From NCBI RefSeq assembly GCF_024029915.1, contig NZ_CP097478.1, forward strand, positions 744,001 to 808,000: 64,000 nucleotides of DNA, given 5' to 3'. The position numbers were made by a program, and so were the translations under genes. This DNA comes from Fructilactobacillus ixorae. GTDB lineage: Bacteria; Bacillota; Bacilli; Lactobacillales; Lactobacillaceae. This document shows, one piece after another, positions 9,103-17,717 of the stretch; within the stretch, counting starts at the first letter, position 1; every line of letters starts with the position of its first letter. Below the pieces are notes generated by a model that saw only the letters and a list, made by a program, of their open reading frames with translations, was not told the origin of the DNA and did no database searches.

Positions 9103-10316
9103 GCTTTTTTTGCCTCACTTTGTTGGTTAGCAGCCGCCAACAACTGCTTTGTCTCGTTTGCAATCGTCCCAGCCACCACTTGATGTTCTAACGAATTTAA
9201 CAGGTGCCCTAACGCCGGACCGGGCTTAATTCCGGATTGAATTAACTGGTTTCCATTAATGGCCAGGTCGTGCTTACTGTGAATGGGAAGTTCTTGATAA
9301 CGCTGTTGTAATGCGGTGGTTTGATCCGGATGACCGAGTGCAACGGCTACTTGCGCCGCATCCGTTAACCTAACAGCGCCTGTTTGGTACAACTGCCAGT
9401 TGGTTAAGTGCTGCTCTAAGAGCGCGTGAACGGCAGCGGTCACCTTCGTCACCGCCAGCGTCAGTTGCTTGGAACTCTTCCAGGCGTGTAAGGCACTTTG
9501 AATTTGGGGGGCTTCCCATCCCAAGTTAACCGCTAGCCAACTCCAAACTTGCGTTTCATTTGCCAGTTGCTGCGCCAGCGGACGATTAACGACCTCCGTG
9601 AGTTGCTTACCAAATTGGTTTAACACGGGTAGATAGTCTAACAAGTGGGTCGTCAACATCTGCTGTAGACCCCGTAATGGAGCTAGACCCAGTAACATTT
9701 TGACAAATTCCACGTGAATTCGTTCGATTGCAATTTTGGCTAGTAGCGCCCGGTTGGTTTGAATGGCCGCTAGGGTAACCGGCTCAATCGTAAAATCTAA
9801 CTGACTTCCAAACCGGACCGCTCGCATCATCCGCAGTGCATCTTCCCGAAACCGGTGGTCTGGATCCCCAACGGCACGAATAATGTGAGCTTGAAGGTCG
9901 GAAAGGCCGTGAAACAGGTCAATCACTTCTCCATTTTCCCGCATCGCAAGGGCGTTGACCGTAAAGTCACGCCGCATTAAATCGGCCTGTAAGGAGCGCA
10001 CAAATGTGACCTGATCAGGCCGGCGATAATCCTGATACCCTGATTCCGTTCGAAACGTGGTAATTTCAAAACTATGGCGATGATAGCGAACCGTTACAGT
10101 GCCGTGCTCAATTCCGGTATCAATGGTGCAAGCAAAGAGTTGCTTTACTTCGGCCGGATAAGCCGAGGTGGCTAAATCTACGTCGTGAATGGGCAGGTGT
10201 AACAACGTATCCCGGACGCTGCCCCCCACAAAGTACGCTTCATAGCCATGTTGTTCGATTACTTGTAATACTCGTTGGGCGTCCACAAAGGCCGCCGGTA
10301 GGTTTTCAATGCGCAC
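9096..10316 (-). CDS. cca: CCA-adding tRNA nucleotidyltransferase
   Basis: 406-residue enzyme that builds or repairs the CCA end of tRNA. The head domain has the class II signature YFVGGSVRDTLL followed by HDVDLAT (metal-binding aspartates), and the nucleotide-selecting RRDFTVNALA motif is near residue 110. A GTG start at 10316 is chosen because AGGGAG sits seven bases before it; an ATG 21 bp upstream lacks such a site. First gene of the run cca to dprA, behind an extended -10 promoter. Confidence 0.95.
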   Translation of the reverse strand: MRIENLPAAFVDAQRVLQVIEQHGYEAYFVGGSVRDTLLHLPIHDVDLATSAYPAEVKQLFACTIDTGIEHGTVTVRYHRHSFEITTFRTESGYQDYRRPDQVTFVRSLQADLMRRDFTVNALAMRENGEVIDLFHGLSDLQAHIIRAVGDPDHRFREDALRMMRAVRFGSQLDFTIEPVTLAAIQTNRALLAKIAIERIHVEFVKMLLGLAPLRGLQQMLTTHLLDYLPVLNQFGKQLTEVVNRPLAQQLANETQVWSWLAVNLGWEAPQIQSALHAWKSSKQLTLAVTKVTAAVHALLEQHLTNWQLYQTGAVRLTDAAQVAVALGHPDQTTALQQRYQELPIHSKHDLAINGNQLIQSGIKPGPALGHLLNSLEHQVVAGTIANETKQLLAAANQQSEAKKAW

Positions 10317-10347
10317 CAGTTGCTCCCTCTTTCTCATCTTTGGTTCA

Positions 10348-10356
10348 ATTATACCA
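10348..10356 (-). promoter_or_regulatory. Extended -10 promoter of the cca-dprA run
   Basis: TGGTATAAT on the minus strand, 32 bp before the cca start. No good -35 box is visible because the upstream region holds the previous gene's terminator; the TGn extension makes this a plausible promoter. Confidence 0.65.
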
Positions 10357-10390
10357 ACAAATTTTACCTTACTGGGCTAAATCGAACAAT

Positions 10391-10427
10391 TAAACAAAGA
10401 AACCCACCACCACTGTGATGAGTTTCT
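10391..10427 (-). terminator. Intrinsic terminator after the TPR gene
   Basis: On the minus-strand RNA, the arm at 10416-10427 pairs with 10398-10409 (12 pairs, some G-U) and is followed by a T-rich tail. It starts just past the TPR gene stop. Confidence 0.65.
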
Positions 10428-10431
10428 GAAC

Positions 10432-11697
10432 TTAAAATTGGTCTTCGAGGTCTTCTAACATGTAAATCATTTCATCATCGTTCGGAGCTAATTTTACGTA
10501 GCGTTGCAATAACGGTAGCGTTGCTTGAACCTGCCCCGCCGCTCGTAAACAAAGAATATATTCCTTCAAAAAGTCAGGGTCGTCCTGAAAACTCGGATAG
10601 GCAGCTTGGTATTGGTGAAGCGCCTCATCTAGATGATCTAAACGCGAATTGGCGAGCGCTAAATCCCACTCCAACTGGGCATCCGTTTCATGATCAGTTT
10701 GGTAAGGTGTCAATAAGTCCACTACGGCCTGGTTTTGATCGGACTGTAAGTAAGCTGCTGCTAACTGGGTTACGACCGCTAATTGATCTGGATTAGTTTG
10801 GTGCGCCTTTTGCAGATACTCCAGCGACTGCGCTGGTTGCCCCTGCTTCGCTGCTAGACTGGCGGCGTTCAGGTATAAGGAAACGTTGTACTCGTCAATG
10901 CCGAGTCCTTCTTGGTAAGTTCGAAGGGCGGCTTCTGGCTGTTGCTCTGCTGCTAGTGCCTGGCCTAAGTACAAATAGAGCGAGCTATACTGGGGATCAA
11001 CTGCCCGTAATTGTTCCAATTGTTCGATCGCTTTTTTAAAGTCCCCAAGTTGGAAATAGGTAAACCCGGTTTCAAACTGGACGTCTGGAGACATCGCACC
11101 AGGTTCAATTTGTTCTAAGTAGCCAATCGCGTTTTCAAAATTACCCACGTTGGCATAGGCCACCCCAATTCGTTCCACTAAATTAACGTTGGAGAGGTTG
11201 AGGTCCCCCTCCTTAATCAAAGCTAGGTACAAGGGAATCGCCTCGGCGTATTTCCCTTCTGAGAAATACAGTTCTGCCAGGGCGAATTTAACCACTGGTT
11301 CATCCGGAGCAAGTTGCAGGGCTTCCTTTAACTTCTGCTCGCTAACCACCGTTAGGCCCTGGGTTTGGTATAAATCAGCCTGGCCTAACAGGGAATTTAA
11401 ATAAAACTCGGAGTCTGGCTGAATCTGGTGAAGATAATCTAGAGCCGCGTCGGTTTCATCCTGAGTGATGAGAATATCAGCAATATAAGTTCGAAGTTGA
11501 TCTTCAGCTGGATATTGTGCTAACAACTGACGGTAAAGCTGTAGCGCATCATCGGCAAAGCCGAGCGCATAAAGCTCTTCTGCTAATGAAAACAATAGTT
11601 CACTATCATCGTGCTCCTTCGCCAGGCTTAAATTTTTTTGATAACTATCTAAATCGTTATTTTGTAAGGCAGTTAGTGCTTGTTCTGAATAACGCAT
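10432..11697 (-). CDS. Tetratricopeptide repeat protein
   Basis: 421-residue soluble protein made almost wholly of about eleven TPR-type helix pairs (recurring A-x-x-x-Y-x-x-x-L and L-G-x-A-x-A patterns, for example LYLYLGQALAAEQQPEAALRTY written here as its key residues). TPR arrays are protein-interaction scaffolds; the partner is unknown. The start ATG at 11697 follows AGAGAGG; a longer frame would run through the hup terminator. Similar TPR genes lie next to hup-der-rpsA in other lactobacilli. The gene has no room for its own promoter, so it depends on read-through from hup. Confidence 0.88.
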   Translation of the reverse strand: MRYSEQALTALQNNDLDSYQKNLSLAKEHDDSELLFSLAEELYALGFADDALQLYRQLLAQYPAEDQLRTYIADILITQDETDAALDYLHQIQPDSEFYLNSLLGQADLYQTQGLTVVSEQKLKEALQLAPDEPVVKFALAELYFSEGKYAEAIPLYLALIKEGDLNLSNVNLVERIGVAYANVGNFENAIGYLEQIEPGAMSPDVQFETGFTYFQLGDFKKAIEQLEQLRAVDPQYSSLYLYLGQALAAEQQPEAALRTYQEGLGIDEYNVSLYLNAASLAAKQGQPAQSLEYLQKAHQTNPDQLAVVTQLAAAYLQSDQNQAVVDLLTPYQTDHETDAQLEWDLALANSRLDHLDEALHQYQAAYPSFQDDPDFLKEYILCLRAAGQVQATLPLLQRYVKLAPNDDEMIYMLEDLEDQF

Positions 11698-11717
11698 CGT
11701 CAACCTCTCTTTTCCAA

Positions 11718-11750
11718 CAAAAAAAGCCAGTTCGCACATGCGAACCGACT
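11718..11750 (-). terminator. Intrinsic terminator after hup
   Basis: A 12-bp stem (11725-11736 with 11739-11750, arm AGCCAGTTCGCA, one G-U pair) followed by a seven-T run on the minus strand. It lies 16 bp past the hup stop and only ~20 bp before the TPR gene start. Confidence 0.85.
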
Positions 11751-11766
11751 CCCGTTAAATAACTAA

Positions 11767-12042
11767 TTATTTAACAGCATCCTTTAAAGCTTTACCAGGT
11801 TTAAAGGCAGGTACTTTACTTGCAGGGATTTCAATTTCCTTACCAGTTTGTGGGTTCCGTCCTTTACGTGCAGCACGTTCACGAACTTCAAAACTACCAA
11901 AACCGATTAATTGAACACGTTCACCTTTTGCAAGTTGTGCTTGGATTGCATCAAAAACAGCGTCCATTGCTGCCGTAGCATCCTTTTTAGTTAACCCAGC
12001 TGCTTGCGCAACATCGTCTACTAATTCTGCTTTGTTGGCCAT
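11767..12042 (-). CDS. hup: DNA-binding protein HU
   Basis: 91-residue histone-like HU protein that bends and compacts DNA as a dimer. The sequence starts [20 protein letters not shown] and has the signature [21 protein letters not shown] with the DNA-binding beta arm ([16 protein letters not shown]). The ATG at 12042 has a perfect AGGAGGTG site nine bases upstream; a longer in-frame reading has no such site. It is expressed from its own promoter with a ~100-base leader. Confidence 0.98.
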   Translation of the reverse strand: MANKAELVDDVAQAAGLTKKDATAAMDAVFDAIQAQLAKGERVQLIGFGSFEVRERAARKGRNPQTGKEIEIPASKVPAFKPGKALKDAVK

Positions 12043-12063
12043 GAGTGATTCACCTCCTGAAAA

Positions 12064-12083
12064 GATGTTTGAATTCAAACATC
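12064..12083. promoter_or_regulatory. hup: Perfect 20-bp palindrome in the hup leader
   Basis: GATGTTTGAATTCAAACATC is fully self-complementary and lies six bases upstream of the hup ribosome binding site. As RNA it would form a hairpin beside the site; as DNA it could be an operator. No known regulator consensus was recognised. Confidence 0.5.
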
Positions 12084-12150
12084 GACTTCTAAGCGCTCTC
12101 ATCCAAATCAGAACGCCAGATGATACAAAACAAGCATCATCTCGTATTTA

Positions 12151-12179
12151 AAGATAGCACACGGAAACGCCGATTGCAA
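12151..12179 (-). promoter_or_regulatory. hup: hup promoter
   Basis: TTGCAA (+ strand 12174-12179) and TATCTT (12151-12156) on the minus strand are 17 bp apart, about 110 bp upstream of the hup start. Confidence 0.65.
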
Positions 12180-12222
12180 CGCCATTTTAATACATTCTTA
12201 AGAGTTTTAGTAAAATCAACCC

Positions 12223-13530
12223 TTATTTCCGACTACGGGCAATAATGTGAATTGGCGTTCCGGTGAAGTCAAAATTCTTCCGAATCTGGTTTTCTAAGTA
12301 CCGCTTATACGAAAAATGGAGAAGTTCCGGGTCGTTCACAAAAATAACGATCGTGGGCGGAGCAACCGCCACCTGGGTCGCGTAGTAGATCCGGAGCTTC
12401 CGGGTCTTGATCGTGGGCGTGGGGGTCATTGCCACGGCGTCCAAAATAACTTCGTTTAGAGTTGACGAACTAATCCGTTTTTCGTGGTTATCATTAACGC
12501 GTTCAATCAAAGCTGGTAACTGCTGTAACCGTTGCTTGGTTTTAGCCGAAACAAAGATAATCGGAGCATAGTCCAAATACTTAAATTCCATGCGAATCTG
12601 GGCCTCAAACTGTTGTTGCGTGTAATTATCCTTCTTTAAGGTGTCCCACTTGTTCACCACGATAATAATTCCCTTGCCGGCCTCATGGGCATAACCCGCC
12701 ACGCGCTTATCCTGCTCCCGGATGCCTTCTTCAGCGTTTAATACAACCAGCACCACGTTACTATCGTCAATGGCCTTCATTGCTCGCATCACACTGTATT
12801 TTTCCGTCTTTTCGTAGACCTTGCCCCGTTTTCGAATTCCCGCGGTGTCAACGATCGTAAATTCCTGCCCATCGTGTACAAATTTGGTGTCAATCGCGTC
12901 CCTAGTCGTTCCGGCCACCTCTGAGACAATCACCCGCTGATCGCCTAAAATCGCGTTCACTAGGGATGATTTACCGACGTTAGGCCGTCCAATTAAACTA
13001 AAGCGAATACTGTCGTCAGGAGCTGGATCTGGAACTTCAGGAAAGTTTTTGATGACTTCATCAAGCAAATCGCCGAGGCCGAGGCCGTGTGCTCCAGAAA
13101 TGGGATAGGGATCGCCAAATCCCAGTGCATAAAAATCATACACGTCGGCCCGACTTTCAAAGTTATCAATTTTATTGACCGCTACCACCACCGGTTTGTC
13201 GGCCTTGTACAGAAGTTGTGCCACCCGTTCGTCAGCATCGGTAATCCCCTGGCGACCGTTAACCATAAAAATAATCACGTCTGCTTCATCAATTGCGACC
13301 TCCGCTTGAGCCGTAATTTGTTGGATAAACGGCTGGTCGGAAACTTCAATTCCACCTGTATCAATTAAGTTAAAGTTATGACCCAGCCACTCCCCGTGGG
13401 CATAAATCCGGTCACGGGTGACCCCCGGCGTGTCCTCTACGATTGAAATTCGTTCCCCAGCAATGCGATTAAAAATCGTCGATTTCCCTACGTTCGGGCG
13501 CCCGACAATTGCTACCGTTGGATCTGCCAT
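12223..13530 (-). CDS. der: Ribosome-associated GTPase Der (EngA)
   Basis: 435-residue GTPase with two tandem G domains, essential for 50S assembly. First domain: GRPNVGKST (about 9), DTPG, DTGG, NKID; second domain: GRPNVGKSS (about 182), [16 protein letters not shown]-like domain fills the last 85 residues. The ATG at 13530 is used because GGAGG lies seven bases upstream; an ATG six bases earlier is too close to it. It has no visible promoter of its own, and the rpsA terminator sits directly upstream. Confidence 0.98.
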   Translation of the reverse strand: MADPTVAIVGRPNVGKSTIFNRIAGERISIVEDTPGVTRDRIYAHGEWLGHNFNLIDTGGIEVSDQPFIQQITAQAEVAIDEADVIIFMVNGRQGITDADERVAQLLYKADKPVVVAVNKIDNFESRADVYDFYALGFGDPYPISGAHGLGLGDLLDEVIKNFPEVPDPAPDDSIRFSLIGRPNVGKSSLVNAILGDQRVIVSEVAGTTRDAIDTKFVHDGQEFTIVDTAGIRKRGKVYEKTEKYSVMRAMKAIDDSNVVLVVLNAEEGIREQDKRVAGYAHEAGKGIIIVVNKWDTLKKDNYTQQQFEAQIRMEFKYLDYAPIIFVSAKTKQRLQQLPALIERVNDNHEKRISSSTLNEVILDAVAMTPTPTIKTRKLRIYYATQVAVAPPTIVIFVNDPELLHFSYKRYLENQIRKNFDFTGTPIHIIARSRK

Positions 13531-13550
13531 GTTCATTCCTCCTTGAAACT

Positions 13551-13588
13551 AAAAAAATCCTCCATTCTAACAAATGAAGGATTTTTTT
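13551..13588 (-). terminator. Intrinsic terminator after rpsA
   Basis: A 16-pair stem (13551-13566 with 13573-13588, one G-U) with flanking A/T runs. It lies between the rpsA stop and the der ribosome binding site, leaving no space for a der promoter. Confidence 0.8.
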
Positions 13589-13594
13589 AGTTAA

Positions 13595-14803
13595 TTAGTC
13601 TTGCGAATTAATGTCTTCACCTAAAATATCACCTAAAGTAAAACCACTTTCTTCTTCAGGAGCATTTGCAGTTGAGTTATCATCAACATTCCGCTTTGGA
13701 GCTTGCTTTGCTTCTTCAGCAGGAGCTTCTTCTAAAGCCTTCATTGATAATGCTAACCGGTGTTCTTCTGGATCGATGGAAAGCACCTTCACCTTAATGT
13801 CATCGCCAGACTTCAACACGTCACTTGGTTTATCAATGTGTTTGTGTGAAATTTGGGAAATGTGGACTAGTCCTTCCACGCCAGGAAAGACCTCAACAAA
13901 GGCACCAAAGTCAACTAACCGTTTAACTTTTCCGTCTAAGACACTGCCAACGGCAGCTTTTTCTTCGATATCATCCCAAGGACCAGGTTGTAATTGTTTG
14001 ATGGAAAGCGAAATCCGGTCACGTTCTGGATCAACTGATAAGACCTTAACTTTAACCTTTTCGCCGACTTCTAAGACATCAGCGGCCTTGCTAACGTGGT
14101 CGTAGGAGATTTCAGAGATGTGTACTAAACCGTCCATCCCACCAAGGTCAATAAAGGCCCCGAAGTTCGTTAAGCGCGCTACTGTTCCTTCAATCACGTC
14201 ACCCGGTTTAATGGAACTCATAATCTTTTCACGAGCAGCAGCCCGGTCTTTTTCAGCGATTGCCCGGTGAGAAAGAATTAAACGGTTTTCTTCCGGAACC
14301 ACTTCGATGATCTTAACTTCTAACTCTTGACCCTTGTATTGATTCAAATCACTAACGAAGTGATCCGTAATCATGGAAGCTGGGATAAAGCCACGAACTC
14401 CATCAGCGTTAACAACTAACCCACCCTTAACGGGCCGAGTAACCTTAACCGTGATGGTTTCGTCTTTTTCAGCTTTGTCTTTGATTTCATCCCAAACCTT
14501 CAAAGCTTCTAACCGGCGGATCGACAACAAGTAACTACCGTTTTCCTTGTCATCACCAATTTTAGAAACCACAACTACTTTGACTTGATCGCCAACCTTG
14601 TAGTTGTTGGCAATGTTTTCATCAGGATCACCAGAAACTTCGCGACGAGGAATAACTCCTTCCACTCCGGCTCCTTCGATTCCAACCATTAGTTGTTGAT
14701 CGTTATCAACGGCTAAAATTTCACCATCAACGACGTCTCCAACGTTTACCTGCTTGATATTATCAAGCGCATCTAACAACTGTTTGTTTTCATTTTCACT
14801 CAT
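13595..14803 (-). CDS. rpsA: 30S ribosomal protein S1
   Basis: 402-residue S1 homologue with four S1 (OB-fold) RNA-binding domains, at about residues 18-85, 105-170, 190-260 and 275-345, the last three with the typical G(V/A)F(V/I)...G..GLVHISE pattern, and a 55-residue acidic tail. S1 helps mRNA bind the 30S subunit; the four-domain form is usual for Firmicutes. The ATG at 14803 has GGAGG nine bases upstream; an adjacent TTG is less likely. Neighbours cmk and der match the usual Bacillota order. Confidence 0.97.
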   Translation of the reverse strand: MSENENKQLLDALDNIKQVNVGDVVDGEILAVDNDQQLMVGIEGAGVEGVIPRREVSGDPDENIANNYKVGDQVKVVVVSKIGDDKENGSYLLSIRRLEALKVWDEIKDKAEKDETITVKVTRPVKGGLVVNADGVRGFIPASMITDHFVSDLNQYKGQELEVKIIEVVPEENRLILSHRAIAEKDRAAAREKIMSSIKPGDVIEGTVARLTNFGAFIDLGGMDGLVHISEISYDHVSKAADVLEVGEKVKVKVLSVDPERDRISLSIKQLQPGPWDDIEEKAAVGSVLDGKVKRLVDFGAFVEVFPGVEGLVHISQISHKHIDKPSDVLKSGDDIKVKVLSIDPEEHRLALSMKALEEAPAEEAKQAPKRNVDDNSTANAPEEESGFTLGDILGEDINSQD

Positions 14804-14886
14804 CAAACATTTCCTCCTTGAAACTACTCTATCATCATTCTATCTTAATTGATGAGAGAATACCAGCAAAACATCACGAACCACAC

Positions 14887-15576
14887 TTATTTTTGAGTGC
14901 GGTCTTGTTTTTGCCGGATCAAGTCGGCAATTCGCTCCACCACTTCAGCAATTGACAGCGCGGTTGTATCAATCTCAGTGGCGTCGGGGGCTTTTCGTAA
15001 GGGCGATACGGCCCGGTGAGAATCTTTGTAGTCTCGTTCCGCAATTTCTTGCTGCAACGTTTTTAAACTAGTAGTAATCCCCTTGGCCTGATTTTCTAAA
15101 TACCGCCGTTCGGCGCGTTCTTTGACACTGGCAACTAGAAAAACTTTGACGGCTGCGTGTGGTAAAACGGTCGTGCCGATGTCTCGGCCATCCATTACAA
15201 TTCCCCCCGCTTTGGCGAGTTCTTGCTGTCGCTTCACTAATGCGGCTCGAATGGCTGGTAAAGCAGAAACCGTCGAAACATGGTTAGTAACCGTTTCAGA
15301 CCGGATTTCTTCCGTCACCTCGTCCTGATTCGCAAATACGTGTTGCACCGGATCTCCTGGGGTAAAGGTGATCTTGGTTTGCTGCAAAACCGCCAGTACT
15401 TCAGCCTCATTCGTCAAATCCACGTGCGCCTGTAAGGCCCGCAGGGTCACCGTCCGATACATTGCTCCGGTATCGACATACACGTACGCAAACTTACGTG
15501 CAACAATTTTAGCAACGGTACTTTTTCCAGCCGAGGCTGGACCATCAATGGCAACTTGTAATCCTTGTGGCTGCAT
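14887..15576 (-). CDS. cmk: Cytidylate kinase
   Basis: 229-residue CMP/dCMP kinase (ATP-dependent). The P-loop is [10 protein letters not shown] at about residue 11. Also seen are [22 protein letters not shown] (nucleotide-binding) and [13 protein letters not shown] in the lid region. It lies 13 bp after the LysM gene, and upstream of rpsA as in most Bacillota. Confidence 0.97.
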   Translation of the reverse strand: MQPQGLQVAIDGPASAGKSTVAKIVARKFAYVYVDTGAMYRTVTLRALQAHVDLTNEAEVLAVLQQTKITFTPGDPVQHVFANQDEVTEEIRSETVTNHVSTVSALPAIRAALVKRQQELAKAGGIVMDGRDIGTTVLPHAAVKVFLVASVKERAERRYLENQAKGITTSLKTLQQEIAERDYKDSHRAVSPLRKAPDATEIDTTALSIAEVVERIADLIRQKQDRTQK

Positions 15577-15589
15577 TCCTCATCAATCC

Positions 15590-16252
15590 TTATCTGATTC
15601 GTAATTTTTGACCGGGAACAATCACACTTTGGGAGGTCAACCCATTCAACCGTTCCAGTTCTTGCATGCTAATTCCGGCATTTTTAGCTACCCGGTAAAT
15701 TCCTTCATGCTGCTGAACAACAACGTAGTCTTTAGGCGCTGCCTGGTTGTTTGCTTGCGACTGCTGACTCGTTGTGGTCGTTGCTGAATTAGCTGGTTCA
15801 GAACTATTCGCGGTAGTTGCTGCCGCTGGTTGATTGTTTTGAGCAGTCTGATTATCAGCCTCAGCAGCATTAGCATTACTTGAGGTCGGGTCCCCAGTTT
15901 GGTCGGCCTGATCAGCAGTGGAATCAGTTTGCTTGGTAGCTGATTTTTTCGCCGGTTTGGATTGCTTTTTAGCTGCTTGCTTGTGCTTAGCCGGTTTCGT
16001 TTGCTTTTCGGTAGCTGGCTTAGCGGAGCTATTCAAATCGCCCTGCTTTGACATCCCAAAGGCTAACGCAAACAACGCGATTAACACAACTACAGAAGCC
16101 AAAATAGTCACAATCACCTTAATGTTCCCCTGCTTTTTACGGCGCGCCATCCGTGACGAAGCGGGCATGGCTTTTTGGTTCGTACTCGTTTGACTTGGTT
16201 TCCCATCAAAAGATTGATCCCATGGTTCTTGCGGTTTTTCTTGCTTATCCAA
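15590..16252 (-). CDS. Membrane-anchored LysM-domain protein
   Basis: 220-residue protein with a basic cytoplasmic N-terminus (MARRKKQ near 35), one membrane segment (about 46-65), a long low-complexity Lys/Gln/Ala/Thr/Asn linker (about 75-165), and a single C-terminal LysM domain ending YRVAKNAGISMQELERLNGL...VPGQKLRIR. It probably binds peptidoglycan on the outside and may be an elongasome or division accessory protein; no enzyme domain is present. The start is a TTG with GGAGG eight bases upstream; there is no better ATG. Confidence 0.88.
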   Translation of the reverse strand: MDKQEKPQEPWDQSFDGKPSQTSTNQKAMPASSRMARRKKQGNIKVIVTILASVVVLIALFALAFGMSKQGDLNSSAKPATEKQTKPAKHKQAAKKQSKPAKKSATKQTDSTADQADQTGDPTSSNANAAEADNQTAQNNQPAAATTANSSEPANSATTTTSQQSQANNQAAPKDYVVVQQHEGIYRVAKNAGISMQELERLNGLTSQSVIVPGQKLRIR

Positions 16253-16282
16253 TTAAAATGCCTCCCTTTCTTGAATGTCTTA

Positions 16283-16291
16283 ATTATATCA
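16283..16291 (-). promoter_or_regulatory. Extended -10 promoter of the LysM gene
   Basis: TGATATAAT on the minus strand, 31 bp before the TTG start, in the short gap after recQ. Confidence 0.6.
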
Positions 16292-16304
16292 TGTTATTTA
16301 AGCC

Positions 16305-17717
16305 TTAAAATAATTCCGCGATAATTTGCCGCCAATCCCGAAATTTAACGGCCACGGGTGCTGTGGGCGCTAATCCTAACTGGTCAACCGTCCAGTCCGG
16401 TTGCTCATTATCACAACACCAGGTTATGTCAGCGGTTTTGGTACTAGAAAAACGACTGAGCAATGCCGTGCGCCGACACTCGGTGGTCAGTGCATACCGC
16501 ACCACCAGTAAAATGGCCTGTTCCTTGCGCTTTCGTTCCGCTTGAAAGACCTGTAACAGCGTCGTCCGGTCAACGTTGTGATCCTGATAATACTGCAACA
16601 ACCGCCGAACCTGGTCATTCAAAGTAGCGGATTGATGCTGTTCAAACAATTCCAACTCATGTTCCGTTGGAATGCTCCGTTGCACGAGCGTTAAGCTTAA
16701 CTGTTCGTCACCGGGAACGTAGAGGAGTAAAGCAAGGCTCTGGTGTTCATCCCGACCAGCTCGTCCAATTTCTTGCATGTAACTTTCTAAATCCTGGGGT
16801 AAGTGGTAATGAACTACAAACCGGATGTTAGCTTTATCAATCCCCATTCCAAACGCAGAAGTGGCACAAATTAGTTGGAGCTCGTCATCCATAAACTGGT
16901 GTTGAATCGTGAAGCGCGCCGCGGTATCTAAATCGGCGTGATAGGCCGCCACCCGCAGATCCGTTTCTGCCTGGAGTTTTGCGGTCATTTGATTGGCAAC
17001 CTTTTTGCTGGAAAAATAAATAATCCCCGGCCCGGTAATCTGTTGCACGAATTTCACCAGATAATCCTGCTTAGCGGTTTCCGTTGCCAGCGTTTGTTCC
17101 GCTAGAAAAATGTTTGACCGGTCAACGTTCCAGACCAGCTTTTGCACAGCTGGGGCCTGTAATTTCTTGATGATATCATCCTGAACTCGTTGTGACGCCG
17201 TCGCGGTCAATAACAAGAGCTGTGGCGTTCCTAACGCCCGCCAGTATTTGCCAAGGTCTAAATAATCGGGGCGAAAATCAACCGCCCACTGAGAAATACA
17301 GTGAGCTTCATCAATCACAAAGAGGCCAATGTCTAACTGCTGGAGTGCGCGAAGCACCGTTTGATTGGCCAACATTTCAGGAGAAATGAAGATAAACCGG
17401 TACTGCGAAAGGTCCGCGAGCGTTTGTTGCCGTTCTGCCCAACTTTGCTGGGAATTAAGGGCTACCACCCGTTTTTCACCCCCATACTGCATCCGCTCTA
17501 CTTGATCGGTCATGAGCGATAATAAGGGCGAAACAATAATCACGGGGCGGTCAAGCAATGCGCCGTACAACTGGTAAATCAAGGTTTTGCCCGCTCCCGT
17601 TGGCAAAACGGCCAGTACCGATTGCCGGTGCTGTAACCGTTCGAGCGTCTCTCGCTGACCGGGACGAAAGCGGGAAAACCCAAATTTATTCTGTAACAGT
17701 TGCGTTAGCTGATCCAT
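16305..17717 (-). CDS. recQ: RecQ-type ATP-dependent DNA helicase
   Basis: 470-residue 3'-5' DNA helicase of the RecQ family. Motifs: FRPGQRETL (Q motif/0), LPTGAGKTLIY (Walker A, about 36), DEAHCISQWAVDFRPDY (about 136), TATAS, and QEIGRAGRDEHQS (motif VI, about 315). It has a degenerate zinc-binding segment (TECRR...WCCDN near 410-430) and lacks an HRDC domain, the short form common in Lactobacillaceae. It overlaps the ypbB-like gene by 32 bp, as paired in Bacillus. Confidence 0.93.
   Translation of the reverse strand: MDQLTQLLQNKFGFSRFRPGQRETLERLQHRQSVLAVLPTGAGKTLIYQLYGALLDRPVIIVSPLLSLMTDQVERMQYGGEKRVVALNSQQSWAERQQTLADLSQYRFIFISPEMLANQTVLRALQQLDIGLFVIDEAHCISQWAVDFRPDYLDLGKYWRALGTPQLLLLTATASQRVQDDIIKKLQAPAVQKLVWNVDRSNIFLAEQTLATETAKQDYLVKFVQQITGPGIIYFSSKKVANQMTAKLQAETDLRVAAYHADLDTAARFTIQHQFMDDELQLICATSAFGMGIDKANIRFVVHYHLPQDLESYMQEIGRAGRDEHQSLALLLYVPGDEQLSLTLVQRSIPTEHELELFEQHQSATLNDQVRRLLQYYQDHNVDRTTLLQVFQAERKRKEQAILLVVRYALTTECRRTALLSRFSSTKTADITWCCDNEQPDWTVDQLGLAPTAPVAVKFRDWRQIIAELF

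Noticed and set aside
13551..13588. The AT-rich hairpin before der as a der promoter
   Set aside because: No -10/-35 pair with acceptable spacing could be placed; the stem plus T run fits an rpsA terminator.
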